Assembly: GCA_021613535.1 (NCBI GenBank)
Contig: CP075495.1
Span: 248,001 to 312,000 of the forward strand
Reading direction: 5' to 3'
Length of the DNA stretch: 64,000 nt
DNA from: Adineta vaga
Taxonomy: Eukaryota; Rotifera
Part shown: positions 23,392 through 33,740 of the stretch, piece after piece
Layout of the letters: every line of letters starts with the position of its first letter
How positions within the stretch are numbered: the stretch's first letter is position 1
Made by a program: the position numbers and the translations under genes
Notes under the pieces: generated by a model
Database searches by the model: none
What the model was told of the DNA's origin: nothing
What the model saw: the letters and a program-made list of their open reading frames with translations, nothing else

Positions 23392-25231
23392 TCAAGAAAT
23401 TTCATCGACGGTATTGTTATAAGTGACGTTTGGACTCTTATTATTTTTCTTTGTACGAATAAAGTATAAGTATATAAGAATGCCGATGAGAGTAATAAAG
23501 GCTAAGATGACTACAATTGTGATAAGTGAAATAGGATGGCTTGACCACGTTTGAAAATCATTTGAGAAGACTGGTTTAGGAATATTTGATATAAAGTCAA
23601 TCACTGCTTGCATATTTGGTGGGAAATAGGGTAATTTAGCCCAATAGGTATTATTACTCAATAATTCATGGAGATTGATTAAGTCTTTATCTAATGGATT
23701 TACTGACAGATTTTGAATTAAGTTGACGGTTGATCCAATTCGAAGAGGCACTCCTGGTAAAAAGAATATATCACACGTTAATGAGGAAGTGTCCATTGTT
23801 GTAATTAAAGCTACGGGGGTAAGGTAATCACATCATTATCCATGAGTTGATGTTGTTCCGCACCCGTAAATGTTTTGATAGAATGGCATTGAGTTGTCGA
23901 GTTAACAGATATAGCCCAATGTCGTCCTACACGATGAACAAATACAGGATCTGCAAAAGGTTCCGTACGACACTCTGATAAATTGGAATCAGTCAGTATT
24001 TCGTAGAGACAAGTGTCTTGTAGATCTTTCCGGATCGCTGGAGTTTCTCGGCACGAGGTCATTAGGACAAAATCGCATGATACCGCTTCCTCCGTTGACC
24101 AACGTATGAATTTTTGAGATTTCTGTTCAATTCCTAAATATAGAGGCATCTTAGCAAGTCTTATTCGATTTTTCCCTTGATTAAATGGAATTGGTACAAG
24201 TTCATAAATAAAGTATGGAACTTGATCATGGCTCGGTGCAGCGAAAAATGAAGTGAAGGTCAACTTTCCAATTAGAAAACCATTTTCTGTTTGTTCCACT
24301 AATTGTGCTGGTACAAAATTTACATTTTATTGTACTAATAATCGGGTAATTAATTCAATCATAGGAAGTGCAGTTTCAGCCTCATCAAAAGAAACGTCTA
24401 CCGTTTGGGTGATTAACTCAATCACTTTTGGAAGATCTTTATGATGTATAAAGCGCAATTAAGTTTGTTCGATAGAATGTCTTCGATTGACGCGTGTATA
24501 AAGTGGGTATCAACAGAATGAACAAATGCTGCTAGTTTGTTGCTGAGAAACATGGTCATTGATGTGATTGTCCTTAACGCTGAATCATGACTTCGTAATA
24601 TTACTGCATGTTCAATCACTAAATCCATTGTTTTATTAAGAGCAACCTGCGTATGATTTAGCTCTTGTACTAGTTTCAATTGTCCCTCCGAAAGATGTAA
24701 AATTTGCGCTTGATGATTTTGTATTGTTCGATCTATTGACATGAGCGAATTCGACATAGCTTTCACTTCAGTTTTTAAATTTGCTACTAGTACTGTATTG
24801 AATGTCGATAATACTAAAGCAGCAGAACCGATTCCGATTGATATGAGTTCGGAAAGAAGTCTTTTTGGTCGTTTTATCGTTGCTGACTTCTTGGCATATT
24901 TCTTGACCAGCTGTTTCAGTTTATCTGCCTCAGACATAGTTTTTGCCATCGTTGAATTAGGAAAACAGTATGGAATTTTCTTTATAGCTGCCTTTGGGAT
25001 CAAATAACACATATCTTCTACCAATGGAATGGTAACTGTAAAGGTCACTATTTTATTTGCAGGCCGATATTCTGAAAGATAATGAAGTATGAGACCAGAT
25101 TTTGTGTGCACAATGTCTGATTTAGGTATCGTGAAATTAGCCAGACTCCAAGTAGGTGTTGCTAATATGATTGTAAATAATAACATAATTTGAGACTCCT
25201 TGTGGAATGATAATAATGATTGAAAATTCAT
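23392..25231 (-). pseudogene. env-like class I fusion glycoprotein, broken
   Basis: Three minus-strand segments in order: 25231-24422, 24299-23811 and 23796-23392. The first has an N-terminal hydrophobic stretch, a Cys pair, a furin-like basic site (RPKR) followed by a Gly/Ala-rich hydrophobic fusion-peptide-like stretch, and then a long heptad coiled coil. The second is Cys-rich. The third has a single membrane segment (VVILAFITLIGILIYLYF) and a short basic tail. This is the layout of F-like env proteins in insect errantiviruses and similar elements. Frame changes near 24300-24420 and 23800 show the gene is inactive. Origin by capture from a virus is known for such elements in general, not shown here. 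Confidence 0.7.
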
Positions 25232-25351
25232 TTCCGCGTGTTTTTAAAGATTATATCTAGAAATATAAATACTAGTTAACATTTATTTTATTCAAAATTT
25301 TTTTAAATATTTTCTGTTAAATATAGAAAAGTTTTTGTCTCTTTTCTATAA

Positions 25352-26005
25352 CTATAATTCCATATCCATTTTCCTAAGTTCGTTTGCTGATAAAGTGTGT
25401 TCATCGTCTTCATCCTGCTTTAAAACGAGATTAGGAGGAAACAGGTTTTTCTCAATTAGATCCTTAAAATACACTAGCTGACGTCCACCGTCTATTTGAA
25501 GGTTATGCTTTTGAATAAAATCATTACCAATTATGGATGGTCGCCATAGATGTGGAACCACGTGAACAGGATGTCTTACAATACGATTTACTATCGAGAT
25601 GGGAACTTGAATAATCTTATATACTTGTAAACACGATTTATCAGCAAGACGTAATTGTAGATTTACTTCGGGATATTGAGCGTGCCGTCGAGTATAATAA
25701 GGTAATTGAAAAAATAAGTTTGAATTAATTAAAGTTAGTGACGCACCTGAGCCAATAAGCATTTCTGTTGATCGTTTTGCTATACTTCCATTCATCGTAA
25801 GAGGATTAGTTTCATAATTTTGCATGGAATGCGTTTGGACCGACAGTTGAACGGAATTATTTAAAAGGAGCGGATCTGGTCCGTTCGTCCAGTGCCCCTC
25901 GGTCGTTTGTTGAGTTCGATTTATTTCGTTGTTGTCGATAATCATCATGCTGTGTAGGACAATAATCTGACCAATGTCCATACTCTCCGCAATGATAGCA
26001 GACAT
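25352..26005 (-). pseudogene. Retroviral-type aspartic protease, active site altered
   Basis: Overlaps the gag end by about 150 bases in another frame, as expected for frameshift expression. It contains MLIGSGASLTLINS, where retropepsins normally have D-[ST]-G-[AS]; the catalytic Asp is Gly here. Further on, HVVPHLWRPSIIGNDFI matches the retropepsin flap/Ile-Gly-x-D region. The segment ends 25352 and no reverse transcriptase follows. Non-functional. Confidence 0.7.
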
Positions 26006-27184
26006 ACGAGTCCGCAGATTGTGACCAATTCGGCGCCACAGTTCTTTGAGTTTGATGATTTGTATATTGACCAGGTGTTACTTCGTTCACTTGATAAGTT
26101 CTTGATTCATTATTCCAACGCATTGATTGATGACGTGGGTTATCTTCGCTATAATGCTTTTTGGATAATATATCTCTTCCTGTTACTTGCTTAGATAACC
26201 TTTCATCTTTAGCTCGACGATATAAAATTTCTTCTATTTGTTGAACTTCATTAATTAATTCGTCTAATGATGCATTGCGAGATATTCCTATCATATTTAA
26301 TAAATCGTTACGCATTCTGCAGAAAAAATGTTTGACCAAGTCCAATTCAGTTTCTTTCGATTTTTGTTCCCTCCAAAGAGCACGAAGCCGAACTAAAAAT
26401 CCGTTGATGGTTTCATTTTCTTCCTGCATACAGTGGTGCCATTCTTGCTCTTGACGTGCTTTGCGAACTGGCGAATTAAATTGTATCAGGAATAAATCTA
26501 TAAATTCGACCCATGTTTGTGGTCGACGATGTGACATACGTAATTGGCAATACCATTCCCACGCTGAGTCTCGTAGAAATTGTAAAATGCCATTAGGTAG
26601 TGTCGCACAATTTCGTGCATATACCGATTCCGCATACTCCTGCACTAGAATTAAAAATTGTGTGGGACTCTCCGAAATTTTTCCATAAACGCTGGAGCTG
26701 CTGATGATGGAGGTACTATGACTGAATGTTTTATCCCATTTGACTGAAATAATGTTGGTATAGTTATCGTCTGGTTTCCTTCCGGTTCCATTTGAAAGAC
26801 ATCATTTTCTTCTCTCTTCATCGCCTTGTTCTGATGTTCATTTGATGAAGTAATTACTGATTTTGAAATTTGATCTAGCTTATTCACAATATGATTCCAT
26901 TGTCGTTTATTATTGTCAATTTTGCTCGTCATTTCTTCAAAATGCGATACAGTTGATAACTGAATTGATTCGATTCTCTCGGACAATGTCTGAAATTCAG
27001 TTTTGTTAGAATTTGTGTTTTGTTCACGATATTCCATAAGTTGCTTCATCAAGTCGTCGATCTGACATTCTAAATGATTAATTTTACGTGTGTTAGTTGC
27101 GTCAACATCCATTAGTCTTTTCACGGCTTCTTCAATTGAAACTACTTCTCCTTCCGTTTGCATCATGAATATATAAATATTCAA
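25857..27184 (-). pseudogene. gag with CCHC zinc knuckle, frameshifted
   Basis: The first segment (27184-26651) is a coiled-coil-rich N-terminus starting MNIYIFMMQTEG. The second (26645-25857) is a capsid-like helical region (WEWYCQLRMSHRRPQTW, FNSPVRKARQEQEW) and a zinc knuckle CYHCGEYGHWSDYC (C-x2-C-x4-H-x4-C) for RNA packaging. Comparison with 22238-22675 shows the frames should be continuous, so a frameshift lies near 26700. Confidence 0.75.
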
Positions 27185-27261
27185 TGTTTTACCTTAATCA
27201 GAAAACTGAGTAAGTTTTATTCTTTACTGAAATAAAAATTCGCATCTTCTCCCCTACCAGT

Positions 27262-27481
27262 ATCGTCAAATGGAAACGAAAAATAATCTGCGTACGATGG
27301 TGATGATTTCAGAAGCACCTCAGATGATAGCACTTACCGTGTAGTAAACGCTTATTGAAGAGAGATCGAAAATATCTAATTTCTGCCGGAATGGCGAGAG
27401 TATAAATACTAGTTTAATCAAGGATACGTATAATGAAAAAAAAAAGATTAAGGACAAAACAATGCAGAAAGGAGACTAGGA
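27262..27481 (-). repeat. 5' LTR remnant of the env element
   Basis: Homologous to part of 22690-23110. It lacks the upstream portion of the LTR: similarity stops where the G-rich telomere-like array starts at 27482. A TGG-containing sequence (TGGTAGGGGAGAAG, minus strand, about 27245-27258) could be the primer-binding site. Confidence 0.6.
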
Positions 27482-27981
27482 GGGTGTGGGTGTGTGGGTG
27501 GGTGTGGGTGCGGGTGTGGGTGAGGGTGTTGGTGTGGGTGAGGGTGGGTGTGGGTGTGAGTTCGGGTTTGCCTATAACTTGTTGGACTCCATTGAAATCA
27601 ACACCCACACCCACTCACACTCACCCACACCCACTCACACTCACCCACACCCACTCACACTCACCCACACCCACTCACACTCAACCACACCCACTCACAC
27701 TCACCCACACCCACTCACACTCACCCACACCCACTCACACTCACCCACACCCACTCACACTCACCCACACCCACTCACACTCAACCACACCTACTCACAC
27801 TCAACCACACCCAACCACAACCACACCCACACCCACTCACACTCAACCACACCCAACCACAACCACACCCACCCACACCCACCCAAACTCACCCACCCAC
27901 ACTCACCCACACCCAACCACACTCACCCACACCTAACCACACCCACCCACACTCACCCACGCCCAACCACAACCACACCCT
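27482..27981. repeat. Telomere-like foldback with expanded C-rich arm
   Basis: 27482-27560 is G-rich (GGGTGTGGGTG units). A spacer of about 40 bp (27561-27600) follows, then a C-rich arm to 27981. The arm contains about ten 20-bp units of the type CCCACACCCACTCACACTCA (27602-27800) and then less regular units. The motif is related to TGTGGG, the bdelloid telomere repeat, but is not a pure array. The arms can pair into a hairpin. Open frames across it (His/Thr/Pro-rich) are repeat artefacts. Confidence 0.8.
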
Positions 27982-28179
27982 TCTTTATTGCTAAAATATG
28001 AAATTCCTACTGCTTTTTGCTGAATCAATTATGATACACTCAATCCTATAAAATTGGTCAAATGAAGTTTCCTTATTTCTCACAGCTTATTGCTAAATCG
28101 TATATTAATTATTGTGCATATAAATACCAGCCATTGCATTGTATATTGAATCTTGTATCTGATGGATTTGCTGAAAGGG
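27982..28179. other. Intergenic
   Basis: AT-rich spacer between the foldback array and Helitron 2. No feature was recognised. Confidence 0.4.
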
Positions 28180-28299
28180 AAATATATTAAGAAAAAGATG
28201 ATAATCAAGTGGAGGGAGGAAGATTAGGCAGAATTTGCTACATTGGGATTTCTTCTACTTTTAGATTACAAAAATAACATGCAGTTTGTACGAAAATCA

Positions 28300-28480
28300 A
28301 CTATAATGACTAAATGCATATTTTGTTCCACACAATGTACAAATTATTGTTGTGCAAGATGTTATCAAATGAGTCGCGCTCAGAAGTTTTGGCGTTTACT
28401 GCAATTTTCGGAACGATGTTCTGAAAGTTTGGTTTATCACGACGGAATAGTGGGTGCAGTAGAACGGATTCAGCGTGTAA
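28300..28480 (+). pseudogene. Helitron 2 N-terminal Cys cluster
   Basis: Encodes MTKCIFCSTQCTNYCCARC and then QMSRAQKFWRLLQFSERCSE, matching the N-terminus of the other two copies. A GT-AG intron of about 50 bp follows, before the OTU exon. Confidence 0.65.
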
Positions 28481-28522
28481 GTTTGTATTTGTATGGCTTT
28501 CTCTCTATATGGTTTTGTTTAG

Positions 28523-29231
28523 ATGGAATTGATTTTAACACCACTGAAGTTTCATCCTTATTTAACATTTGATCATAGAATACATGTTGTGGATTTCGTG
28601 ACTAGACAATATCTTGAAAAGACATTAGTCGATGCTCGGCATCTTGTTCCAGTTGATGTTGATGCTGACGGAAACTGTCTTTATTATTCTGTTCTTGTTT
28701 TAATGAATAATTCAATGCTAACAGCTGCTGAAATTACGGGGTAAAGAGAGTTTATTTGTGTGTATAAAATATGAAAAGCTAACTATTTGATAATTTTCGG
28801 TCAGCACGATTGTTGAACTCATAAGGAATGAAAAGTTTTATACAAATCCGTACGCACATGTCGTCGGACCTATCAATATAGTTATCAAAGGTGTATGCAA
28901 AAACCGCACATTTTCGGAATTATACGAAATTTGTGCATTATGCAGCGTATTAGGATGTAGTATACGAAGTGTTTATCCTGATATTGACTTTCGGCATAAT
29001 ATGGCTGTTATGAATAACACCTTCACACCTGCTCCACCTGTCGTTGCGAATTACGAAATTACAATTTTGTGGTCTAATGTATTGAATGAAATGAGTGTGC
29101 GAGCATGTAATAACAACGTATGGAATCCTAATCATTTTGTTTCTCTTATGTCATCAAACGAGCATCATGAATCTGGTTATAGCAATCGGGTGGCCTTAAT
29201 TGTGAAGGTAAGTTGTTACTTTTATAGATAG
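28523..29231 (+). pseudogene. Helitron 2 OTU protease domain
   Basis: The first exon has PVDVDADGNCLYYSVL (nucleophile Cys in the D-x-D-GNC-x-x context). The second, from about 28803, has ALCSVLGCSIRSVYP and ends WNPNHFVSLMS with the catalytic His. The order matches 20713-21458. Confidence 0.7.
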
Positions 29232-29312
29232 ATAATCAAGTAATTTTCACTTTCAATTTTTTCAAGACTCCTGAAAAAAAAACATTTAAAAACAATGCTA
29301 TTGCTCAAGTAT

Positions 29313-29618
29313 CACTGAAAACAAAAAAGGTGTTATACGAAGTCATTTTTGCAACGAAATCGAAACCCTTTTGAAGGTTTCGTACCAACATAACATGCTT
29401 CTATTCAACTTGTTAACAGGTCATTAAGCTTTTTTGAGGGTTTCGTAGTTTCGCTACGAAACCTCTAAAAGGTTTAGGATCGTTGCAAACTGCGAAACCC
29501 TCTAAAGTTTGCATTTGATCTAGAAAACGTTTTGACACGGTCTTTGTTTTCTATGAAACCTTTTTTTAGTACACGAAACCCTCTTTGGTTTCGACTAACA
29601 CCTTTTTTGTTTTCAGTG
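29313..29618. mobile_element. 306-bp MITE inside Helitron 2, CACTG termini
   Basis: Terminal inverted repeats of about 23 bp begin CACTGAAAACAAAAAAGGTG. Flanks TAT (left) and TAC (right) could be a 3-bp target duplication with one mismatch, as in CACTA/EnSpm-type elements. Removing it restores the alignment with Helitron 3 (47050-47100). It contains a perfect hairpin at 29436-29465 (GAGGTTTCGTAG/CTACGAAACCTC type) and several GGTTTCG/CGAAACC words. No coding capacity. Confidence 0.7.
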
Positions 29619-29639
29619 TACGAATCCTTGAATTCCAGT

Positions 29640-30274
29640 CTTCTCCTAGCAGACGACTGCGCGGGGAAACCAACAGCCACAGTGATCACGTTGAATCGAT
29701 TAGTTCGAATGGAATGGAGCAAGATTATCTAAACCTAAAAGAGCAACGTCAAATTCGGCTTGAAAAGAACAGTGAACGAGCTCAATCTCGGCGAGCAATT
29801 GAAACAGAAGAGCTGCGTCAAAATCGATCAGGTAAGAACAAAGAACGTATGAAGTCTGATCGAACCAACGAAACTGCCGAACTATATCAGATTCGAATCG
29901 ACCATCAAAGGGAATGAAGTCAGACCAATAAGGGCAACAAAAAACGTACTGCTTGTAATTCGATAAATAAATTAGGACGAAACGAAAATATGACAAAGAT
30001 GAATAAAACTACAATTTCTCCGAACTGGTCTGAACCAATTTCTACTAAATTGAAAGAAGCTTGCTTGCAACAGTTTATTCAACAAATGTCTATGTCAGTA
30101 CTGGCTGAGGTTACTTGTGCAATTTGCAATGCTCGCAGTCCAGAACAACAGTCATCAAAAATCCCAACATTCAAAATACCTCACGTGCATTTACTCAAAG
30201 CTCTCGATGAGATCAACGATTTAATTATCAATACTGAGTCAAATTTACAAAAGTCTATCGGTAATAATCTATGA
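29640..30274 (+). pseudogene. Helitron 2 basic repeat region
   Basis: Arg/Glu-rich segments (RLEKNSERAQSRRAIETEE) followed by EACLQQFIQQMSMSVLAEVTC with the C-x2-C pair, homologous to 19973-20712. A stop near 29916 interrupts the frame. Confidence 0.6.
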
Positions 30275-30278
30275 ATGA

Positions 30279-31028
30279 TTGGATATATTCAAATTGGTAA
30301 ACAATTTTAATTCTGTTTTAGATTCTTCAAACTTAAATTCGTCATCATTTTACTACGAGAATGGCATTTTTCTTCATGCTAATGGTGTATTTCAAGAAAA
30401 TAACATTAACATGTGTACACTTTGCCAAAATTGTTATGATTCACTGTGGGAAGAAAATATTCCAAAGTTTTCAGCAGCGAACAACATGTGGTTAGAAGAT
30501 GTGCCAGCTGAATTACAGGGCCTGACAATTCCAAAAGAAAAGTTGATTTCGCTACATCGTCACAATCGCTTTATAATAAAATTCCATTCACCTTTTCACT
30601 CTGCGTCCACTGCACAAAGTGCTTTAAGAGGCAATTGTATTACTTTCCTTCAAAATTTACCTAATATTGTCAACAGTTTACCACTTTTAATGGAGGATAT
30701 ATGTGACACGCTCAAAGTGATATTTATCGGTGCTCGTCCTCCCCAGCGTATTCAACTAAAAAGAGTTCTTACAGTGCGAAAGAAAAAGGTTGCCCAAGCG
30801 CTGTATTGGTTAAAAAAATATAATATATTTTATAAAAATATCGATATAAATATGGATAATATTATGAAATTACCTGAGGACGATGTACCAGAATCCATTA
30901 TGTTAACAATGGAACAAAAGATAGGCGATGAACAGGAACCATCTGAAAGAGCTGGATACATTCCTGATCCTTTATTAAATCCAGCAGAATCTATTATTTC
31001 AGACAGCATTCCTATTAACAACAGGTAG
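30279..31028 (+). pseudogene. Helitron 2 DUF6570-like domain
   Basis: Encodes MCTLCQNCYDSLWEENIPK, NNMWLEDVPAELQGLT and FIGARPPQRIQLKRVLTVR, clearly homologous to 19266-19997. The frame is open to 31026, with an intron likely beginning at the GTAGG near 31025. Confidence 0.7.
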
Positions 31029-31079
31029 GCGTCACTATTTACAAAAATTTCATAGAAATAGTAATCTTTTCTTATTAGC

Positions 31080-32123
31080 GCTGTTCTTGATGTGAACGGT
31101 TCATCAGTATCTTCAGATGAAATTAATAACTATCTCTTGAAAAAAATGAGACACGATGGAACGGATAGTTAGACGGATATCGAAAACGTTTATTTGATTC
31201 CGCATTCTTCAAAACCTGTCAATGGGTATTTTAATCCAAAACTATTAGTAGGTCTGTATCCAACTCTGTTCTGCTACGGACGGGGAGTACCTGAAGATTA
31301 GTCAAGACCAATCACCATCAGCTTACGAGAACATATACGTTATCTTCTATCATATGATGATCGACGTTTTGAAAAGAGTCACAGTTTCATTTTTGTAGTC
31401 TTTAATATGTTGCAAAGACGTGATGCATGTCTTCATGCTCAACTTATAGCTACGAAACCTTACTTTCGATCTTCTGCTCACGAAATCCAATCATTAAAGA
31501 GTTCTGATATTGAAACAGCTCTCAAGAATATATCTACTAAAACATATGATATGAGTTCTAACAAGGCATTAGGTAAACTATTAAATCATATTAAAACAAT
31601 CGGTGGTCGAGTCATGGGTTCAGCATATTCACGTACAATGTTACGCACACGTATCCATGCACTAATTTTCAATCAAGGACTACCAAGCATATTTCTCACT
31701 CTTAATCCAGCCGATATTCACAGTCCCGTAGCATTATATTTTGCGGGCGTCAAACTTGATTTGCACAATGTTCGACTGGATCAATTCATAGATACTTACA
31801 AACGTGCGGAAATTATTGCTTCTCATCCTGTGGCAACGGCCAAGTTCTTTCGTGTATTGATTTCCAATATCTTAGATACAATGATTTGTGGAGGTGTAAT
31901 CGGTCCTGTGAAAGCCTATTTTAGTACTATTGAAAGTCAAGGACGAGGTTCGCTTCATTTGCATCTTCTCATCTGGCTTGATCATGATATGAAACCAGCT
32001 GATATGAAGGAGAAGATTCAAGATCCAGATTTTCGTGAAAAACTCATAGCATACTTAGAAGATATTATTAAAGAAGATTTAGATGAATTTAAAGACAAAC
32101 CCAATAGTAAAAACAATTTTTAA
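31080..32123 (+). pseudogene. Helitron 2 Rep HUH segment, with nonsense codons
   Basis: Homologous to 18143-19262. Stops occur before and inside LFCYGRGVPED-stop-SRP; from 31407 the frame is open (LQRRDACLHAQL, GGRVMGSAYSRT, SIFLTLNPADIHSP, SLHLHLLIWLDHD). The HUH motif at about 31951-31978 is intact. The segment ends at an intron donor near 32100; no two-tyrosine exon follows. Confidence 0.8.
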
Positions 32124-32149
32124 TACCATATCAATATCGTTTTTATTTA

Positions 32150-32487
32150 TTCTTTTAGATTCACAACCATGCAATACTTCGCCACAATTGTCAAAAGATA
32201 ATATTAATACGGGTTTACGTACTATTGATATTTCAGATTTAGAACAACAGACAAATCATTCTGATATTTTTTCGACACCAGTCAAAGGACGTTCATCTCC
32301 ATCCATTTCTTATACATCACCGTCCATTCTTAGTGGCTCTCCATCCATTCCTTATACGTCTCCATCGATTTTTTATAGATCTTCATCGATTCCTTATGCA
32401 TCTTCAGTACGTAGCGAGCTATTTCAAGCGCCATCATGTCATGAATCGACATCCCATATGAATTTAAAGATTTCTAATAGAAAATGA
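32150..32487 (+). pseudogene. Helitron 2 Ser/Pro-rich linker
   Basis: Continues from the HUH exon after a TTTTAG acceptor near 32158. Encodes imperfect repeats of SPSIPYTSPSIF type. It corresponds to 17822-18142 of Helitron 1 and is the last recognisable Helitron sequence before the foldback. Confidence 0.5.
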
Positions 32488-32495
32488 AATAATAC

Positions 32496-32600
32496 GGGTG
32501 AGGGTGAGTGGGTGTGAGTTTAACTGGTTTGACTTCATTAAAATCAACACCTACACCTACCCACCTCCGCACACCCACCCACACCCACTCCCACACGCTT
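32496..32600. repeat. Telomere-like foldback
   Basis: G-rich arm 32496-32518 (GGGTGAGGGTGAGTGGGTGTG), spacer 32519-32546, C-rich arm 32547-32600. The spacer resembles that of 27561-27600 (TTGACTTCATTAAAATCAAC versus TGGACTCCATTGAAATCAAC), so the two are related copies rather than independent arrays. Confidence 0.75.
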
Positions 32601-32639
32601 CTCAATACTTGAAGATGTGGTTGTTGGCCACACCCTAAA

Positions 32640-33740
32640 AAAGGGTACTTTACTGTACTTTAAAGGTTCAGTAGTTCTGCGACGTACTATTATAAGTTCG
32701 GTAGAGTGGAAAAGGTTCCGTAGCCGACGCAGAAAATCTTTTTAGGTTCCGAAATCCATACATAGTTACGTAGTCTTTCTACTAAACCTCGAAAAGGTTA
32801 TTTATGTGTCGAACTAAACTACTGATGGTTTCGCCTCATTCGAATGGAACTACTGAAGGTTCAGTACGTGGTCTAAAGGTTTCGCCGAGTTTATACTGAA
32901 CCTTGCATAGTTCAGTAAACCTCCCAAAGGATCTGTGAAGCATATACGAATCCAAAGGTGATTTTATAAAGCACCTTAAAGTTTTGTCCACTATATCCGA
33001 AACCAACGATCATTTCATCAACATCGCACAGGTTCTGTATCATATCTACGAAATCGAAGGAGGTTTCGGAAATAACCTTAAGGTTTCGTATATAATGTAC
33101 AAAACTATTCCTAGTTTCGTCAAACATCTGCGAAACCTTTGATAGTTCTATAACGTCTCCTCAAGTTTTTAGCATGATCTACGAAACCAGTGACAGCTCT
33201 ATAAATCATCGTAAGGTTTTGTAGGTTGTCCAGAAAACCACTGATAGTTCCGTAAACAGACTTGAGGTTTCGCAGAATATCTGGAAAAACCATCGTAGTT
33301 CAGTACACAACCATGAGGTTTCGTACTCACTATACAAAACTAGTGGGATTTCTGTAAACAATCGCAAGGTTTGGTACAGTTTTTGCCAAACTGTCGCTGA
33401 CTTTGTACATTGTTCAAAGATTTGAGAAAATCTACGCTAAACTGTGATGACTTCTATATGCTTGTAACTGGTTCAGTACAGCTTTAAGGATACGATAATC
33501 TACTTCGTAGAATGAGTAGAGACTTGAAAGAATTTTTACCAACCTATCAATTGTTTCATGGAACGGTTCAAGGTTTCGTAGGATATATTCAAATATATGA
33601 ATATATCCGTATACTTCAAAGTGGTTCCGTATAAGTTGTACGAAACGATCTATGGTATCGTAAAGATTGTTAGAGTTCAGCGAACTTTCTACGGAACCAT
33701 TGACAAATATCATTGGTTGATTTAACAAACACAGGATTCA
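32640..33740. repeat. Old degenerate 51-bp hairpin satellite
   Basis: About twenty diverged units of 50-53 bp. The best-preserved run is about 33160-33420, where successive AGGTTTCGT words start roughly 51 bases apart (33212, 33264, 33316, 33367). Each unit has GGTTTCGTA, a short spacer, an imperfect TACGAAACC and then GATAGTTC-GTAAACA. Units can fold individually. No function is recognised. Confidence 0.65.

Larger units (their letters stand above)
22100..27481 (-). mobile_element. Retrovirus-like LTR element: gag-PR-env, pol absent
   Basis: On the minus strand: truncated 5' LTR (about 27262-27481), gag with zinc knuckle, protease, env in three frames, LTR (about 22690-23247) and a further gag fragment. 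Between protease (ends 25352) and env (starts 25231) there is no room for reverse transcriptase, RNase H or integrase. Bdelloids are known to carry env-bearing LTR elements such as Juno and Vesta; membership here is not established. Several frameshifts and a protease active-site change indicate a dead copy. The 5' LTR is cut off at a G-rich telomere-like array at 27482. Confidence 0.75.
28180..32490 (+). mobile_element. Helitron 2, truncated after the HUH exon
   Basis: Plus-strand homologue of Helitron 1: Cys cluster, OTU, basic region, DUF6570-like domain and Rep HUH segment. The two-tyrosine and helicase parts are missing: coding similarity ends near 32487, and a telomere-like foldback starts at 32496. 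Nonsense codons (for example at about 31170 and in PED-stop-SRP at about 31300) and a 306-bp MITE at 29313-29618 show that it is inactive. Confidence 0.85.

Noticed and set aside
27482-27981. Simple head-to-head chromosome-end fusion
   Set aside because: Not favoured as sole explanation: the same geometry recurs three more times nearby and two spacers are homologous.
27414-28001. Long Thr/Pro/His-rich open frames across the telomere-like array
   Set aside because: All frames on both strands are open because the repeat lacks stop codons; the periodic composition is a repeat artefact, not a gene.
32640-33740. CRISPR-like array
   Set aside because: The regular spacing suggested repeat-spacer structure, but units are diverged throughout, carry inverted words and occur in a eukaryotic transposon-rich region without cas genes.
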